Of a stretch of DNA of 64,000 nt, positions 45,765 to 58,573 are shown piece after piece. Source of the DNA: Papaver somniferum (taxonomy: Eukaryota; Streptophyta; Magnoliopsida; Ranunculales; Papaveraceae). The stretch is from assembly GCF_003573695.1 (NCBI RefSeq), contig NC_039361.1, positions 98,396,279-98,460,278 on the forward strand, in the 5' to 3' direction. The stretch's first letter is position 1; each line of letters begins with the position of its first letter. The notes below the pieces were generated by a model that did not search any database, was not told the DNA's origin, and saw nothing but the letters and a program-made list of their open reading frames with translations. The position numbers and the translations under genes were made by a program.

Positions 45765-48700
45765 TATAGATGGGGAAAAATGATTTGCTAGTTTTTACGG
45801 AATTGAGGAGATAACCGTGCGGAGACTCCTTGAACCGAGCAAATGCTCAACCTCACACAGATGCACTGCAAGAAGGGAGTGCTTTAAGTTCGAGAGATCA
45901 ATCTGTAGAACTCCGGCCTAAACCAAGACAATGGCCGTTCCAGAGTCAATTCGGTCACAAGAGAGGATGGTATGATCTGTAGGAGGGAATCTTAGAAATG
46001 TGTGAGATCAATGGTGATCTAGATTATAGATGTTTTCTGTATTCTGCGTAAGAAGGTTCTAAATAATTGAATTTACTCAGTTGAGAGTGATTGCTCAGAT
46101 GATGAGTTTGTGTAGACGAACGATTGTCTGTGTAAACTTGTCGAGAAATTCTTGTCTGTTTCAATCATGATTCAGAGGCATTTTATATTGCTGAATTGAA
46201 AACACCATGATCCCATGAAGTATGACAGTTGCTGGAGTCAAAGAGTGGGGAAGTTGAAAATCGTGTTGAAACCAGTTGCTCATCGTGCGGAGACTTGGTT
46301 AACTTTCCACCCACTACTTTTCCAACCCCTTCAACTGATTGGACGACTTGCTCACATTCTCATCATGTGTATGAACACACATGCCGTAGACCGCCAGACC
46401 AAAACCATAGTTAATATCCCCCCATGTGACACGATTGATATCTCATGAATGTGGAGTCTGCAAGACAGACGTGTATTTAGTTAGTCAGTTGCTGACTTTA
46501 TGGGACTATGATTCCTTGTATTGCTGAGTTGAACATAATTTGCAAATGTTCTGGGACTCATGAATCGAACATGTCTGTTGAGACAGAAAATATCATTTTC
46601 GAATAAATGTTGATAACCTGAGCAAACTTTGCTGCTGAATCGTTGAATATTGATAGTTGAACCAATATTCCTTAATATGAGCAAATATTCATTAGTCTGA
46701 GCAAATATTGCTAGTCTGAGCAAATATTGCTCATCTGATGAATTATTGAATATTGATAGTTGAACCAACATTCTTCAGAGTGAAAAAATATTGTCCATTT
46801 GAGCGAATGTTGCTCATCTGATGAATTGTTGAATATAAATAATTGAACCAATATTCTTTGGTGTGAGCAGATGTTGCTCATTTGAACAAATGTTGCTCTT
46901 CTGAGCAAATGTTGATTTAAGATGCTGGCATCTGAGCCGAGCATAATTATTAAGAATGCTGACCACGGGATCAACGTAAAATTGTTAATGTTTGAATTTT
47001 CTCAGAATCATGTTTTTTGCAGAGCTCTGGATTTGAAACCCTAATTTTGATCAATTGCTGAATTAATGATTAATAGATGATTTATTGAAAACCATTCACG
47101 ATATGAAGGAGGGACCGGCTACATGGGATGATGAATCGACCGTGTAGCTCCCAGATGCTCAAGTGAGCAAAATACCAAAGTCTCCTGAAGACCAGTTGGT
47201 CAAAAGATGATTAAATGCTGGTTTAATTATTTATTAAAATAGTGCTCGTGTGAGCATCAGGTAGTAAAACCTGATTATGGAGAGATGAGGGACCGACCAA
47301 GGGGGCATGAGACCGTCCCTTGGTGATCATGGGACCAGCTGATGGTCGTTAGAGCAAACCCCAAGTTGTTTGGGAAAATTTTGGACCCAGTATGAGAAAT
47401 TGAGAAAATTAGGTCAAAATTGTTAAAACACGTGGGACTGGCTCTTTGCAAGCCTTGGGGCCGGACTTGGTCGGTCAAGGAGTCATGCCCATGTCACCAT
47501 AATGTTCGTGTCTCAGTCCTGAGAGATTCGATATTTTCTGATTCGCGTTTGAGCAACACCTTGAGAAAATATGAAGGATTCGGGGTTTTGCTGAAACTGG
47601 GAATCTTCATGGGATGATGAAAAATAACTAATAAAATAGGGGATTGCAAAGTGTGGGACCGGCCACGGCTACGGCATGACTGGCCAGCTAGCAAGCTCGG
47701 CCCCGCATCACCTTTCCCCAATTTTATGTATTTTCTTTGATGTGAGGGAAATATCATGAAACTGAGGAATTTCATGAAGTTAAGGAATTTCCATGAGATT
47801 ATGGAAATAATAATAATAAAATAGGGAGTCATGAATTCTGGGACCGGCCATGGCCAAGGCATAGCCGGCCGGCCAAAGAGCCCGTCCCAAGGCATTTTTT
47901 CCAATTTTATAATATTTTTCATGATTTTAGGGAAATATCATAAAATCAAGAGGTTTGTTGAAACCAAGGAATTTGTTGAAATCAGGGAATTTCCATGAGA
48001 TGATGGAAACATAAAAAAAATAATAAAATAAGTGGCGTGGGGGACCGGCTAAGGAATGACCGGCCGGCTAGGGCCCGGTCCCACGAGTTTCCCTAATTTT
48101 ACATGATTTTCATGGCTTGAGGTAAATTTCATGAATTCAAGGAATTTTCATGGGATGAGGAAAATAATAATAAAATAATAAGGAGTCATGAGGTGTGGGA
48201 CCGGCCACGGATAGGGCATGGCCGGCCGGCTAGTGATCCCGGTCCCAGGACATCTTTCCTAATTTATTATTATTTCTTTGATACGAGGAAACACCATGAG
48301 ACTGCGGAGTTTCCTTGAGACGAAGGAGATTTTCTCAAATGAAGGGATTTTCATGAGATCAGGGAAAATAATAAAATATGATAAAATATAAAATTGGGCG
48401 TGGGACTGGCCACGGCACGACCGGCCGGCCGGTGGGCCCAGTCCCCTAGCATCTCGTTTAATATTTTATTATTTATTATTTTCTTCCTATTTTGCATAGG
48501 TTCATCGTTCCTTCGTGTTTTGGAATGCTCGTTTGTGCATTCAGCTGCTCGTTTGTGCATTATTGCTGAGTACACTTGCACCATTTTGGTCAGGGCTTAC
48601 TCGAGAGCTGCTCAGATGCTCGTACGTTGAATATTTATCACTAACCCGTGGAATTCTGCTGGGAAGAACCACAAATTGAAGTGACGAAATATTACGAAAA

Positions 48701-49171
48701 ATCGTAGAATATTGTTGAATATTCAGTTGACGATTAGAGATAATTAATTTATGGCTCTATATTAGCCGGCATGCTGTCTAGGAGCATTAATTATCTGAGG
48801 ATTGAGAGATATGAGCTTGTTGAAACGTCATATTTCTCTAATATAGTCAGGGAAAACCTTGTTGCATCCTGAAGACGTTATTGCTCTATACTAGCAGGCA
48901 TGCTGTCTAGGAGCCGTCCAATCTTTCGATTCTATATAGAAACAATTACCGATATTGCTCAGTATTCATGAGATGTGTCGTTGCCTCAGCTGAGAGACTA
49001 CACATGTACATATACTCTGTGAGACAGCCATCTCAGTCAGAGATTTTATGGGATGAGCTTTCATGCTTCAATGAGAGACATGAGCCTCAATACTCATATG
49101 ATTGCCGGATCAGGAGCATGTATAATTATGGTTTTACGATTTTAACCCTTATCGAAAATGCACCATCTACA
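45765..49171 (-). repeat. Right (5') LTR of Element 2
   Basis: Left end TATAGATGGGG (the CA end mutated to TA on the element strand), right end CACCATCTACA. Length 3407 bp. Same internal order as the left LTR: short R-U5, TATA, GAGCAA palindromes (46615-46915), GGGACCGG hairpins (47655-48450), CTAGCAGGC repeats (48750-48920). Confidence 0.9.
46181..46187 (-). promoter_or_regulatory. TATA box of the Element 2 5' LTR
   Basis: TATAAAA on the element strand, about 2.98 kb into the LTR. It would drive the gag-pro transcript and sets U3 at about 3 kb and R-U5 at about 0.4 kb. Confidence 0.58.
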
Positions 49172-50773
49172 CCTAGTATTATCAATCACCTCACAATAGT
49201 CTTAATCGACACCGCGAAAAAAGAAACCGTGGAATCACAAATGATGAGACGAAGATGTTTGTGATTACTTTTTATCTTGCCTATCGGAGATACAAATCTC
49301 AAGCCAATTATTACAATTGTACTCGTACGATAGCAACAGCAAGATCAGATCACACAACTACAAGAAAAGTAGTATGGGTCTGGCTTCAAAATCCCAATGA
49401 AGTCTTTAAGTCGTTAACCTAGTTTTGAAGAAGAAACCAAAGGTTAAAGGAGAATCGACTCTAGCTTAGCACAACTAGTATCACACAGAATGTGTGGAGA
49501 TTAGTTTTCCCAGTTGCTAGAGTACTCTATTATATAGTCTTTCAAATAAGGGTTTGCAATCAATGTTAGCTTAGTAACAAAGCATTCAATATTCACCGTT
49601 AGATGAAAACCCGATTAGATTCAAGCTAATATTTATCAATCGTTAGATCGAAAACATACCTTGTTATACACAAATGAAACGCACGTTTCTGGGCTTGTGT
49701 AACCGTACCCAAACTTGTACATTAGTTGGTTCAACAATAGTTAACCAAATGGTTATCCATATGATCACTTTCATATCAACCATATTCTTCTTCACCCTAC
49801 CTAATTCAAATGACTCAAATGAACTAGTTAGAGAGTTGTTCAATTGCAAGGAAATCTCATGTACTACACAAGACACAATTGAAGTAAAAACGATTTGATT
49901 CACATGAATCGGTTAATGAACTCTATAGTCATGGTTTGCAATGGAATTCCTTAGTTTATAAAGATAAGTTCACTAAACATCGTTTTTAGACATAACCTAC
50001 TCAAGTTCGCGGACTGGGTTCGCGGACTTAAGTTCCCGAATGGAGTTTACAAACTCCAGTAGAAATTCTCGGGTTTGAGAACTTCGCCAGTTTGCGGACT
50101 GGGTTCTCGGACTGAGTTCGCGGACTTAGCTCACGCACTTCTCCGGTTCACTTGATCAACAAATTTCACAAACTTCGGTTCAAGCAATAAGGACTTATAC
50201 ATATATATGTTTCCACAATAATGCTTATATCCTCCAAATGGTTATATAGTCTAAACTCTCATTTCAATCATTGAAACATTCTCAGAGGACGTTATATAGT
50301 TGTTATTCACAAACCTTTTTTCGTCAGAGGAATTTTTAAAGTGATTGAAACACAACATGACTTTCGTCACTAGGTAAAGATGGACTTGGCTAAAGCAAAA
50401 TCTTTACGAACACATATTTCGAGAAATAGATAGGCGAGGTAAATTCGTCTCAAAATACCAAATGTGTATAATCTAAGTCTATATGCAAAAAAACTTTTGT
50501 CTCAAGATAAGAGATAAATAGACTTTTGGGTGATAGATAAGTTCAAGTTTCCACATACCTTTTAGTCGATGAAGATCCACCAGTTCCTTTAGTAGTCCTT
50601 CGTCTTGTATGATGATTGCCATGGAGTTCTTGAGCTCAACTACACTGTCTATCCTAGTCCGAGACCTTAGTTATAGTATACTAGAAATCAAGACTTATAG
50701 TTTTGATCACTAACATTGACAAACATTCTTGAGATAGAAACGCATGCGAGCTCGACTGAGCAATGCTCTAACA
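49172..50773 (-). repeat. 3' LTR of element X, segment 2
   Basis: Resumes with CCTAGTATTATCAATCACC exactly where 34513 left off and ends GCTCTAACA. It carries the TTCGCG version of the decamer cluster at about 50003-50180, with three units GCGGACTGGGTTC..GGACTGAGTTCGCGGACTTAG where the partner LTR has one. Confidence 0.88.
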
Positions 50774-50788
50774 ATCTCTCCCTTTGTC
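50774..50788 (-). promoter_or_regulatory. Polypurine tract of element X
   Basis: The minus strand reads GACAAAGGGAGAGAT directly before TGTTAGAGC of the 3' LTR. Element Y has AACAAAGGGGGAGAT at 57151-57165. Confidence 0.75.
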
Positions 50789-52460
50789 AATTTTAGTGAC
50801 AAAACTATCAATACATATGGAATACAAAAAAATATATAAATAAACTTTTTTAACTCCTATTCCACATGCCTAATCTTCAATATTACTTGAAATCTTCGTC
50901 ACTTCCAAGTACTCCAATGATCCCAAAGGTTGTAAGTTTAGCATCATCATTGTTGAAAATCCGTAGCAATAACAACGAGAAAACAAGAGTTCTCAATCAT
51001 TGTTATACAGTGTCATAGTATCATTACACAGTGTCAAATTTCAATTGTATCACAACTTTAACAACAATACTATGGTGATATATCACTCACCCTTAGTTAA
51101 TACTCCATCTCACATGGAAACCACTCCCCCTTACATAATGATCCGAAAACCATATGTATTTGTAGTGTGAACTACATATTAATTCTCCCCTTTTTTGTCA
51201 ATAAAATTGGCAAAGGTACAAGAACGGGATCCTAATGAAATTTCCAAACGAGACATTTCATAACCAAAAGAAAGCATGTATCATCTTATTTAGATGCAAT
51301 CATAAAGCCGAAGCTAAATGCATTCATCAAGAAGTTCAAAGATACAAGATAACCCCTATAATATTCCACAGCCGCACTCCCCACAAAGATTTGGCAATTA
51401 AGCACAATTTCAAAAGAACTCTCCCCCATAAAATGTCATTCCCGAAAGAACAACAAGAGAGACCTTAATTTCAAAAAGAAAAGAACGATTTCTTTGGACA
51501 TAACAAATCACATACAAGTATGAATTTGAATCCAAAATATTCAATTAAATTAACCATAAGAGAATCCATGATTAATTTAATCAAACATGCTCAACATAAG
51601 TAAACTTATGGAGACTTAAAAACACTCAACTAGATTAATCACAAGAAATCCCATAATTAATATAATCGAAATACACAACTAAACTAATCACAAAAGTAAT
51701 CAATTTAATTGGTCATACTCGTCACAAAGTATCTCATGGAACAACAACTATGCCAAGACAATGACTCAGTCGATGGAGCTTGATATAAGACACCTCATGG
51801 AACAACACAGTATGTACACAAAAATATGGATCAGGGAAGATCAATACTGCAAAATACATGAGATTCATTCTATTTTCCATCACTATTTGCACAATGACAT
51901 ACAATAGACATAATCCTTGTAAAAAAAGATTTTAACCTATCTTCCGTCAATAATTGACATAATAGGCTTAACTTTTGTATTTGTCAAAAGTCCATACATT
52001 CTTTTATCAATACGTGAATATCGACTTACGAAATACTTTACTTTTGACAAAGTATGGGACAATCATAGTTCACGGATGCAAACACACATATCCCATAACA
52101 AATTGCAATATATAAAACCATAAAGATTAATACTGCAAAAATCATCATCTTCCAAACAACTTAGAATTTAAATAAATAAATCTAAAAATATTGAAGATGA
52201 AAACGTTTGGCAATAGCTATGTGTAACCACAATAATTGCTATTCCAAAATCTAGTAATCCTTCTCCAAAACAAGAATAAATTCTCATAAGAAGATTCCCA
52301 GGCATCAAGATAAACTCGTAATGCACATATAAGATGATTTATCCTTAGAGGTTAGAATCAATCTTTTTCGCCCGGATTTACACCAAGAATAGCTACCAAA
52401 GGCGTATAAAAATATTTTCTTAACAAAGAAGAACATACAAAGTCATTAACGACTATGCAC
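50789..52460. other. Long untranslated 3' interior of element X
   Basis: About 1.7 kb without a convincing gene on either strand. It is related to the same region of element Y (57166-58560), so it is a conserved non-coding part of this family rather than decayed pol. Confidence 0.6.
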
Positions 52461-52838
52461 CATAGTTCACATATGATTGTGAAATTCAAGAATCCCATAG
52501 TAATGCGTGTTACTACCCATTGTTGAACTTCCTTCTTTGTGAATCACCAAGAACATTCTTGTAAAAGCTACAAATGATTTTAGAAGAGTAGTAATCCACG
52601 AATAACAAGTGCCCAAGTCCAAGAGAAGTGGAACAAGTGCGACGAAACGGAGCAAAACACTCAAAAACAAGGGAAATGACAAAAACCAATCTTAACTCAT
52701 ACAAATACAATAATTCTCATATCCATTTTGGATATATTTCAAAGAGGAAGAGAATACAAAAAGAATGAGGTCATTCCAAGTTCGGACGAAGAAGTTACGG
52801 CCAAAACAAGTTTACCGAATATCGACGTCTACAGGCAA

Positions 52839-52935
52839 GTATGCATACGGGTTTGCAAACGAATTTTGGAGCAGTATGCAAACGGGTATGCATACTTTAG
52901 TCCCTATATTTTGATTTTAAAAGATGGTATGCACA
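52839..52935. repeat. Palindromic decamers inside element X
   Basis: GTATGCATAC (52839-52848), GTTTGCAAAC (52851-52860), GTATGCAAAC (52874-52883) and GTATGCATAC (52886-52895), followed by GGTATGCACACC and GGTATGTGTACC. Three of these six are perfect palindromes. They share the GT-NN-GC-NN-AC form with the decamers in the LTRs. Confidence 0.8.
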
Positions 52936-52979
52936 CCAGGTATGTGTACCATGAAGTCCAAACATCCTCTATTATTTTC

Positions 52980-54710
52980 AAACCAAAACATTTAAGAACC
53001 TTAAATACATATAAAGTTAGGTAGAAATGAATGATAAGAAAGGTACGTGAATCATTATAAAAACACAAATCTTGATCATATTTATAGACATACCTTTTTA
53101 GAAGAATCTAGTCGAATTTTACAGCCTTACGGAACATAATCTGTTTGCCCCAATTCTCGTGCTTCCTTCACCATATACATAGCAGGGCATTCCTTGGTGA
53201 GGATGCACTTACAACACAATCAAGTTGTGTTGGGGTGAACAATGTCTTGCTCACCACAAGTGACCTTTGGATTATCATGAAAGAGATCGCTTTTAGAACC
53301 TTTCACATCCAATTCCATTTTTCCAAAAAACTTGTTAAGTTCCAACATCATGGATACTGCCTTCTCCACGGTCATCGAATTTTCTGGAAGATCATTCCCT
53401 TTCACACTCAAAGCATCATTGGCTTTCTTTGATACCCACTTATGAGTGCGTTTAGGAACAACAGGAAAATTCTTCCCATTACTCTCTTCAATATTTATCG
53501 GAAGAGAATTGGATTGACTATTCTTTTACAAGTTAGTCTTTATCCAATTGGGAGCATCGGATCTTGTCTTAGTCTTTACGAAGTTATCCTTTTGATAACC
53601 ATTACGATTGTGAAAAGTATTCGTATGACGTTTCTAGGAAAATCTAGATTTATCACAGCACTGATTCCTTTGCCTAAAGGTTGGACAGTCACAACCTGTA
53701 GCGTTAAGGGGATTAGTCTTAACATATGATCTTGGTTTCACAACTTCTTGTGATTCCCAAACAAGAACATCATGAAGTTTTTCATTCCTTATACAGAAAC
53801 GACATCTCCTTTACAGGTGACATTTATTTCCGCAATAGTGACAAACATAAGGAATGTTCTTGCCTCCATCCGTGTGTGTTGACTTTGGAGGTTGATATAC
53901 TTTGCTCTTTCTAACCTTAACTGCCGATGAAGGTATTTCAATTTTGCCATCAGTGGGAACCTTTTGTTGAGAAGCATCACTACCCTTGACAAATTTTACC
54001 TCTTTGCTAGTACTTGGAGCATCTATTCCCTTATATCCCAATCCTCGTGTATCACGATGATATTTACTTGCTCCTAGCATAGTGGTTAATTTGCTTGAAC
54101 TAGTATTGAAATTTTTCAAGTCATCTTCCAACATCTTGATTTTATCAAGAGCAGCAGTTAAATCATCTTCAAGGCGTTTTTCTCGAGTGAGACAAGCACT
54201 TTCTCTGTCATCAAAACTAATTTGTTGAGAGCTAAACCTTGCTTCAGATTCTGCAAGTTTCTCTTCCAATAAAAAGTACTTTTGATAAAGATTATCACAT
54301 TCAAGTGACTTTATACGTAGGTTTTCCTCAGAATCCTTGAGGATCGATTCGGTAGAACGATTTGAAAAATAGACACATGTGTAACATCTTCTCAATTTCT
54401 TGTTTTCTCGACAGGAAGGAGTCAGAAGAGGTGAGACATGAGAAGTTGTAATCTTCTTCATATTCCACGAATCCAAAAACTTAACATACTCTGAGACTTC
54501 CTCATCAACATCTCTATCAATATCTGAATCACCTTCATCAGAAAGTTCATCCAACTGTTCTTCTAGGAGAGTTTCTCAATCAACAATTTTTACATCAAGA
54601 GAATGTTTAGATATTGACTTAGATGTGACAGTTCTCTCAGGTGAATCCAAGCTTTTAGAATCATCCGGTAATTTCTGAACTGGTACGTTATTAGAGATAG
54701 ACTCGTCCAT
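52980..54710 (-). pseudogene. Gag of element X with zinc knuckle
   Basis: ATG at 54710 (MDESISNN), about 50 bases after the primer-binding site. One in-frame stop at 54576-54578; the frame is then open to 53811. Residues after the stop include an acidic segment and a long helical/coiled-coil region with Glu/Lys/Leu (SRENKKLRRCYTCVYF, KMLEDDLKNF). The C-terminal CHYCGNKCHL is a CCHC zinc knuckle whose last Cys lies just beyond the stop (Gly also replaced by Cys). Weak coding continues to about 53220 (NSMTVEKAVSMMLELNKFFGKMEL). The knuckle binds element RNA. No protease or pol follows. Confidence 0.75.
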
Positions 54711-54760
54711 AATCAGATCGCTACAAACACAGACTTATAAGGTATTTAACGTGTTTGCCT

Positions 54761-54774
54761 GCTCTGATACCAAT
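54761..54774 (-). promoter_or_regulatory. Primer-binding site of element X
   Basis: ATTGGTATCAGAGC on minus, directly after the 5' LTR. The TGGTATCAGAGC core pairs with the 3' end of initiator tRNA-Met, the standard copia primer. Confidence 0.88.
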
Positions 54775-57125
54775 TGAAAAAGCGGGGGTCTAACAACCAC
54801 ACCCAATCTTTCGCTTAGCAATCTGTATGGAAAAACTCCAATATACTTTCTAGAGAATCAACTAGACAGTCAGACTCAATCTAGATAAAAGTACATCAAA
54901 GAGTTTTGTATCTCAATCTCTCGATTTGATCTATACTCAAGCAAATAAAAATCTACGATTCTTTATCAAAGAGAGATAACTTGGATGGTACCAAAGACCA
55001 ATATCCAAGTGTCAATCAATGTAAATCAACAACCAAAAGGTCGGATATTCTAATTGATTGAACAACGCACAACCTGTGATATTTTAATTATATAATAAAA
55101 TATAATGCGGAAAAGAAATAACACAAACACCAGAATTTTGTTAACGAGGAAACCGCAAATGGAGAAAAACCCCGGGACCTAGTCAAGATTGAACACACAC
55201 TGCATTAAGCCGCTACAGACACTAGACTACTCCAAACTAACTTCGGTCTGGACTGTAGTTGAACCCCAACCAATCTCACACTGATCCAAGGTACAGTTAT
55301 GCTCCTACATATCTGATCCCACCAGGATACTACGTACTTGATTCCCTTAGCTGATCTCACTCACAATCAAGAGTTTCTACGACCCAAAGTCGAAGACTTT
55401 AATAAACAAATCTGCATCACACAGAAAAGTCTACAGTAATAGATAAATCCGTCTCCCACGAATATACCTACGAGTTTTGTGCCGTATTTTGGTAAATCAA
55501 TGTGAACAAGAACCAATTGATAATCCGAAGTTATATTCCCGAAGAACAACCTAGTATTATCAATCACATCACAATAGTCTTAATCGACGCAGCGAAAAAA
55601 TATAGTGTGGAAACACAAACGATGAGACGAAGATATTTGTGATTACTTTTATCTTGCCTATCAGAGATAGAAATCTCAAGCCAATTATTATAATTGTACT
55701 CGTACGATAGAAACAACAAGATCAGAGTACACAACTACAAGAAAAGTAGTATGGGTCTGGCTTCACAATCCGAAATGAAGTATTTAAGTCGTTAACCTGG
55801 TTTAGAAGAAGAAACCAAAGGTTAAAGGAGAATCGACTCTAGCTTAGCACAACTAGTATCACACATAATGTGTGAGGATTAGTTTTCCCAGTTGCTAGAG
55901 TTCTCCCTTATATAGTCTTTCAAATCAGGATTTGCAATCAATGTTAGCTTAGTAACAAAGCATTCAATATTCACCGTTAGATGAAAGCCTGATTAGATTC
56001 AAGCTAATATTTATTAACCGTTAGATCCAAAACATAGCTTGTTATACACAAATGAAACGCACGTCCTGGGCTTGTGTAACCGTACCCAAACTTGTACATT
56101 AGTTGGTTCAATAATAGTAAACCAAATGGTTAGCCATATGATCACTTTCATATCAACCATATTCTTCTTCACCATAACTAGTTCAAATGACTCAAATTAA
56201 CTAGTTAGAGAGTTGTTCAATTGCAAGGAAATCTCATGTACCACACAAGACACAATTGAAGCAAAAACTATTTGATTCACATGAATCGGTTCATGAACTC
56301 TATAGCCACGGTTTGCAATTGCATTCCTTAGTTTATAAAGATAAGTTCACTAAACATCGTTTTTAGACATAACATACTCAAGTTCGTGGATTGGGTTCGC
56401 GGACTTAAGTTCCCGGATGGAGTTTACAAACTCTAGCATAAATTCTCAGGTTTGAGAACTTCGCCAATTCGCGGACTTAGCTCACGCACTTCTCCGGTTT
56501 ACTTGATCAACAAAGTTTGCAAACTTCGGTTCAAGCAATAAGGACTTATACATATATGTGTTTCCACAACAATGCTTATATCCTCCAAATGGTTATATAG
56601 TCTAAACTCTCATTTCAATCATTGAAACATTCTCAGAGGATGTTATATAGTTGTTATTCACAAACCATTTTTCGTCAGAGCAATTTTCAAAGTGATTGAA
56701 ACATAACATGACTTTCGTCACTAGGTAAAGATGAACTTGGCTAAAGCGAAAGCTTTACCAACACATATTTCGAGAAATAGATAGGCGAGGTAAACTCGGC
56801 TCGAAATACCAAATGTGTATAATCTAAGTCTATATAGCAAAACGACTTTTGTCTCAAGATAGGAGATAAATAGACTTTTGAGTGACAGATAAGTTCAAGT
56901 CTCCACATACCTTTTAGTCGATGAAGATCGACCAGTTCCTTGAGTAGTCCTTCGTTTTGTATGATGATTACCATGGAGTTCTTGAGCCCAACTACACTTT
57001 CTATCCTAATCCGAGACCTTAGCTATAGTAGACTAGAAATCAAGACTTATAGTTTTGATCACTAACATTGACAAACATGCTTGAGATAACAACGCATGCG
57101 AGTTCGACCGAGCAATGCTCTAACA
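54775..57125 (-). repeat. 5' LTR of element X
   Basis: Minus-strand TGTTAGAGCATTGCTCGG to GACCCCCGCTTTTTCA, 2351 bp. It is 26 bp shorter than the 3' LTR, and the whole difference lies in the decamer cluster (56384-56530). Confidence 0.9.
55908..55914 (-). promoter_or_regulatory. TATA box of the element X 5' LTR
   Basis: TATATAA then GGGAGAAC on minus, about 1.2 kb into the LTR. The same or a closely similar site occurs in the other copies near 30904, 32512, 49530 and 60235. Confidence 0.7.
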
Positions 57126-57150
57126 AGTTCGACTGAGCAGTGCTCTAAAG
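57126..57150 (-). repeat. 3' LTR of element Y, segment 3
   Basis: AGTTCGACTGAGCAGTGCTCTAAAG: the duplicated AGTTC and the last 20 bp of the LTR, with its CA end mutated to AG. It is followed at once by the polypurine tract of Y (57151-57165). Confidence 0.8.
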
Positions 57151-57165
57151 ATCTCCCCCTTTGTT

Positions 57166-58570
57166 AATTTTAGTGACAAAAATATCAATACATATGGAAT
57201 ACAAAAATAGATAAATAAAATTTTGTAGCTTCTCTTCCATATGACTGATCTTCTTGGTTCTTCAACATTACTCGAAATCTTCATCGCTACCAGGTACTCC
57301 AATGATCCCAAAGGTTGTAAGTTTAGTATCACCGTTGTTGAAAATCCGTAGTCATAACAATGAGAAAACAAGAATTCTCAATCATTGTTATACAGTGTCA
57401 TAGTATTATTACACAACATCAAAGTTCAATTATATCACAATTTCGACAACAATACTATGGTGATATGTATCACTCCCCCTTAGTCAATACTCCATCTCAT
57501 ATGGAAACCACTCCCCCTTACATAACGATACGAAAACCATATGTATTTGTAGTGTGAACTACACATTAATTCTCCCCCTTTTTGTCAATAAAATTGGCAA
57601 AGGTACGAAAACTAGTGGGATCCTAATGAAATTTCCATAGAGACATTTCATGACCAAAAGAAAGCACATATCAACTTTTTAGATGCCATCATATAGCCAA
57701 AGCTAAATGTATTCATCAAGGAGTTTATAAAGATACAAGATAACCCCTATAATATTCCACAGCCGCACTCCCCACAAAGATTTGGCAATTAAGCGCAAGT
57801 TCAATTAAGAACTCTCCCCCATAAAATGTCATTCTCGAAAGAACAATAAGAGCGACCTTACTTTCACAATAAAATAAGGATTTCTTTGTACATAACAAAT
57901 CACATACGAATATGAATTTGAATCCAAAAATACTCAATTAAATTAACCACAAGAAAACCCATGATTAATCTAATTGAAATGCTCAACATAAGAAAACTTA
58001 CGGAGCCGCACAGTATATACATAAACTATGGATCAGGGAAGATCTATATTGCGGAATAGACAAGGATTCATTATATTTTCCATCACTATTTGCACAATGA
58101 CATACAATAGACATAATTCTCGTAAAAAAAATTTCATACTATCTTCCATCAATATTTGCATGATGACATGTAATAGCCTTAAAACTTTTGTAATGTCAAA
58201 AGTTCATTCATTATCAATACATGCATATCGATATACGAAAGACTTAACTTTTGACAAGGTATGGGACAATCATAGTTCACGGACGCAAATACACATATCC
58301 CATAATAAGTTTGCAATATATAAAACCATAAAGATTAATACTGCAAAAATGATCTTCGAAACAACTTTTTAGAATTTAAGCAAATAAATCTAAAAAACAA
58401 TAAAGATGAAAACATTGGACATAACTATGTGTAATCACAATAATGGCTATTCCAAGCTCTAGTTATTCTTCCTAAAAACATAAAAATAAAATTCTCATAA
58501 GAAGATTTACTAGACATAATAAAATCAACAAGCTAAAGACAAAGTGGACTCCTATGCCGAAGGCGAACAC
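57166..58570. other. Non-coding 3' interior of element Y
   Basis: No gene seen. Parallel to 50789-52460 of element X, with segments such as GCACTCCCCACAAAGATTTGG present in both. Confidence 0.6.
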
Positions 58571-58573
58571 GAA

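Larger units (their letters stand above)
34514..49171 (-). mobile_element. Element 2: Tat/Ogre-like non-autonomous LTR retrotransposon carrying an antisense PMD gene
   Basis: 14,658 bp with target duplication CCTAG at 34509-34513 and 49172-49176. LTRs are 34514-37808 (3' on the element strand, 3295 bp) and 45765-49171 (5', 3407 bp); the outer ends TGTAGGTGG and CCATCTACA are a near-perfect inverted repeat. Minus strand: primer-binding site, gag, protease, an unassigned stretch, integrase C-terminal tail. Plus strand: an intron-containing PMD gene with its own promoter. Reverse transcriptase, RNase H and integrase catalytic core are absent, so movement needs a helper element. It is the youngest layer of the nest. 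Confidence 0.9.
33734..57125 (-). mobile_element. Element X: copia-type LTR retrotransposon with gag only
   Basis: 3' LTR 33734-34513 plus 49177-50773 (2377 bp, split by Element 2); interior 50774-54774 (4.0 kb); 5' LTR 54775-57125 (2351 bp). Target duplication AGTTC at 33729-33733 and 57126-57130, inside the 3' LTR of element Y. Primer-binding site 54761-54774 and polypurine tract 50774-50788 are both in place. The interior encodes a gag with a zinc knuckle but no protease, integrase or reverse transcriptase that I can find, so it is non-autonomous. Net length is about 8.7 kb. Confidence 0.88.

Noticed and set aside
52467..52710. Hydrophobic minus-strand ORF in element X as an env-like protein
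   Set aside because: Only about 65-71 codons, two overlapping frames look equally good, and no signal peptide plus fusion or anchor arrangement can be made out.
54761..54774. tRNA-like sequence at LTR borders as tRNA genes
   Set aside because: Only the 12-18 bases of a primer-binding site match; there is no cloverleaf or promoter box.
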